NCBI GenBank assembly: GCA_021156345.1
Contig: JAJNDJ010000059.1
Span: forward strand, 1 to 5,971
DNA length: 5,971 nt
Origin: Rubrobacteraceae bacterium
GTDB taxonomy: Bacteria; Actinomycetota; Rubrobacteria; Rubrobacterales; Rubrobacteraceae
Direction of reading: 5' to 3'
Under the pieces are notes generated by a model. That model was not told where the DNA came from. It ran no database searches and saw only the letters and a list, made by a program, of their open reading frames with translations. Position 1 is the stretch's first letter; each line of letters begins with the position of its first letter. Position numbers and translations under genes: made by a program. Below are positions 4,722-5,971 of the stretch, in pieces.

Positions 4722-5971
4722 CTACGCTGCAGTAGGCGGTCCGATCCAGGTGGTTAGCGCGTCGTGAAGCCCCAGGTCCGTGCCGTCTCCCACCCAGGCA
4801 ACATATCCGTCGGGCCGAATCAACACGGCAGTGGGAGCAGGGACCCCGCCGAATACCGGAAGCTCCCACTTACCAACGTATTCAGCGTCGATCAGCTGAA
4901 CTCGATCCGCCCATGGAGTGATGTCGAAGCCGCCGGGCTCACCGAGGTTGAGGAGCACCGGCCGGGGATCGTGTAGCAGGGTGAAGACCCGCAGCGGGCC
5001 GTTGGCGGTGACCAGGTCCAGATCGGGCATGCGGCGCCCGAGCAGCGGGTGTCCCTCGCCGAGGTCGTAGTGAATTTCCAGACCGGACATCATCGCGGCG
5101 AACCGCTTGCGAGGCTCGTCCATGCTCAGCAGCTCGGACATGGTGTCGCGCAAGGCGTCGATACGCGCGCCGCAGCCCAGGAGCGCGGTTTGCGCCATGG
5201 TGTTCTGCAACACGCGGGCAGCGACCGGGTGCCGCTCGGCATGGTAGGTATCCAGGAGGCTTTCTGGCGACGTCTCGTTGACCACCTGGGCCAGCTTCCA
5301 TCCCAGGTTCACCGCATCCTGCACACCGATGTTGAGGCCCTGTCCACCCGCCGGGGAATGCACGTGCCCCGCGTCGCCAGCCAACAACACCCGCCGGTCT
5401 CGGTAGGACGCCGCCTGCCGGGTCATATCGGTGAACCTGGAGATCCAGGTGGGACTGTGGATCCCGTAATCCGTCCCGAATACGGCGATGAGTGCCTCGC
5501 TGAGATCACGCAGGGTGGGCTCACTGGTTTGTCCGACGTGCTGTTCGGTCACCATGACCCCTATAGGCCCCTCATCCATGTAGACCACCTCGCCGTCGCG
5601 GACCTCGTACTCCAGCCTGCCCAGGGAATGGATGCCCTTGTCATCGCGGCGGATGCCCCATTCCGGCTCCTCGGCCATCTCGACCTCGGCGATCAGGCAG
5701 CTCATTGTCGGATCCCACCCGGGGAACTCGATGCCGGCTGCCTTACGGATCAGACTGCGTCCTCCGTCGCACCCGATGAGATATTCCGCCCGCAACGACT
5801 GGCCGTCGGAGACCTCGACGCCGACGCCGGTGTCGTCCTGCGCGAAACCCGTCACTTCACGTCCGCGATAGATCGGCACCGCCAGCTCGCCGACCCAGCC
5901 GGCCAGTATGCGCTCGATGTGGTTCTGCCACAGCCCGAGCCCGTAGTTGTGCCGGGTGGGAAAGTCGCTGA
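4722..5971 (-). CDS. FAD-dependent aromatic monooxygenase (rifampicin/polyketide hydroxylase type), cut at the N-terminus by right edge
   Basis: The frame is open from the right edge to TAG at 4724-4722, giving 415 residues. A GTG at 5879 lies inside the protein, because the family sequence (HNYGLGLWQNHIERILAGWV) continues without a break upstream of it. Family members are about 480-500 residues, so roughly 70-90 are missing, including the GxGxxG nucleotide-binding motif. Visible motifs are the DG motif IGCDGGRSLIRKAAG (Asp at residue 68) and the FAD-ribityl GD motif LAGDAGHVHSPAGGQGLN (G198, D199). They are followed by a helix QDAVNLGWKLA and a C-terminal thioredoxin-like domain (about 307-415) typical of the PheA/TfdB/Rox branch. 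Such flavoproteins use NAD(P)H and O2 to hydroxylate aromatic or polyketide substrates. Substrate cannot be predicted; antibiotic inactivation, phenol breakdown and secondary-metabolite tailoring all fit. The visible part is intact, with no frameshift. Confidence 0.93.
   Translation of the reverse strand, partial: SDFPTRHNYGLGLWQNHIERILAGWVGELAVPIYRGREVTGFAQDDTGVGVEVSDGQSLRAEYLIGCDGGRSLIRKAAGIEFPGWDPTMSCLIAEVEMAEEPEWGIRRDDKGIHSLGRLEYEVRDGEVVYMDEGPIGVMVTEQHVGQTSEPTLRDLSEALIAVFGTDYGIHSPTWISRFTDMTRQAASYRDRRVLLAGDAGHVHSPAGGQGLNIGVQDAVNLGWKLAQVVNETSPESLLDTYHAERHPVAARVLQNTMAQTALLGCGARIDALRDTMSELLSMDEPRKRFAAMMSGLEIHYDLGEGHPLLGRRMPDLDLVTANGPLRVFTLLHDPRPVLLNLGEPGGFDITPWADRVQLIDAEYVGKWELPVFGGVPAPTAVLIRPDGYVAWVGDGTDLGLHDALTTWIGPPTAA

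Overview
The window looks like chromosomal DNA of a high-GC actinobacterium. The lineage guess is Rubrobacter or a related deep-branching Actinomycetota. It rests on impressions only: GC-rich codons, GTG starts, an OmpR-type two-component pair typical of the phylum, a rifampicin/polyketide-type FAD monooxygenase, and small lineage-restricted proteins. No search was run.

Left part (1-990). The window opens with the 5' end of a minus-strand gene for a MurG-like, GT-B-fold glycosyltransferase (1-164, GTG start). Across a 124-base divergent gap, which holds an AT-rich inverted repeat at 272-287, lies a plus-strand gene for a single-span membrane-anchored protein of unknown function (289-990). Its start is uncertain.

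Centre (987-3119). A two-component system is transcribed divergently from a 66-base gap. The minus-strand gene encodes an OmpR/PhoB-type response regulator (987-1667). The plus-strand gene encodes a membrane histidine kinase with a helical extracytoplasmic sensor and no obvious HAMP domain (1734-3119). Their candidate -10 boxes overlap on opposite strands. The response regulator ends by sharing the palindrome CTAG with the stop codon of the 289-990 gene, so those two convergent genes overlap by four bases.

Gene-poor stretch (3120-3809). About 690 bases hold no recognisable intact gene but are rich in small structures: a hairpin-bearing leader-like segment with a strong ribosome-binding-site motif, inverted and direct repeats, and a minus-strand segment resembling the 3' end of a tRNA (T-arm plus 3' acceptor strand, then six T). 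The best reading, an inference, is a scar or attachment site of an integrative element, or a decayed tRNA. No integrase is visible.

Right part (3810-5971). Three minus-strand genes follow: a 102-residue protein whose body is built from five-residue repeats, a 78-residue helical protein with a near-perfect Shine-Dalgarno, and most of a FAD-dependent aromatic-type monooxygenase whose N-terminus lies beyond the right edge. They are separated by 155 and 211 bases, so they are probably separate units rather than one tight operon.

No clearly new defence or mobile system is visible. The most unusual parts are the tRNA-like and repeat cluster at 3574-3712 and the pentad-repeat small protein.
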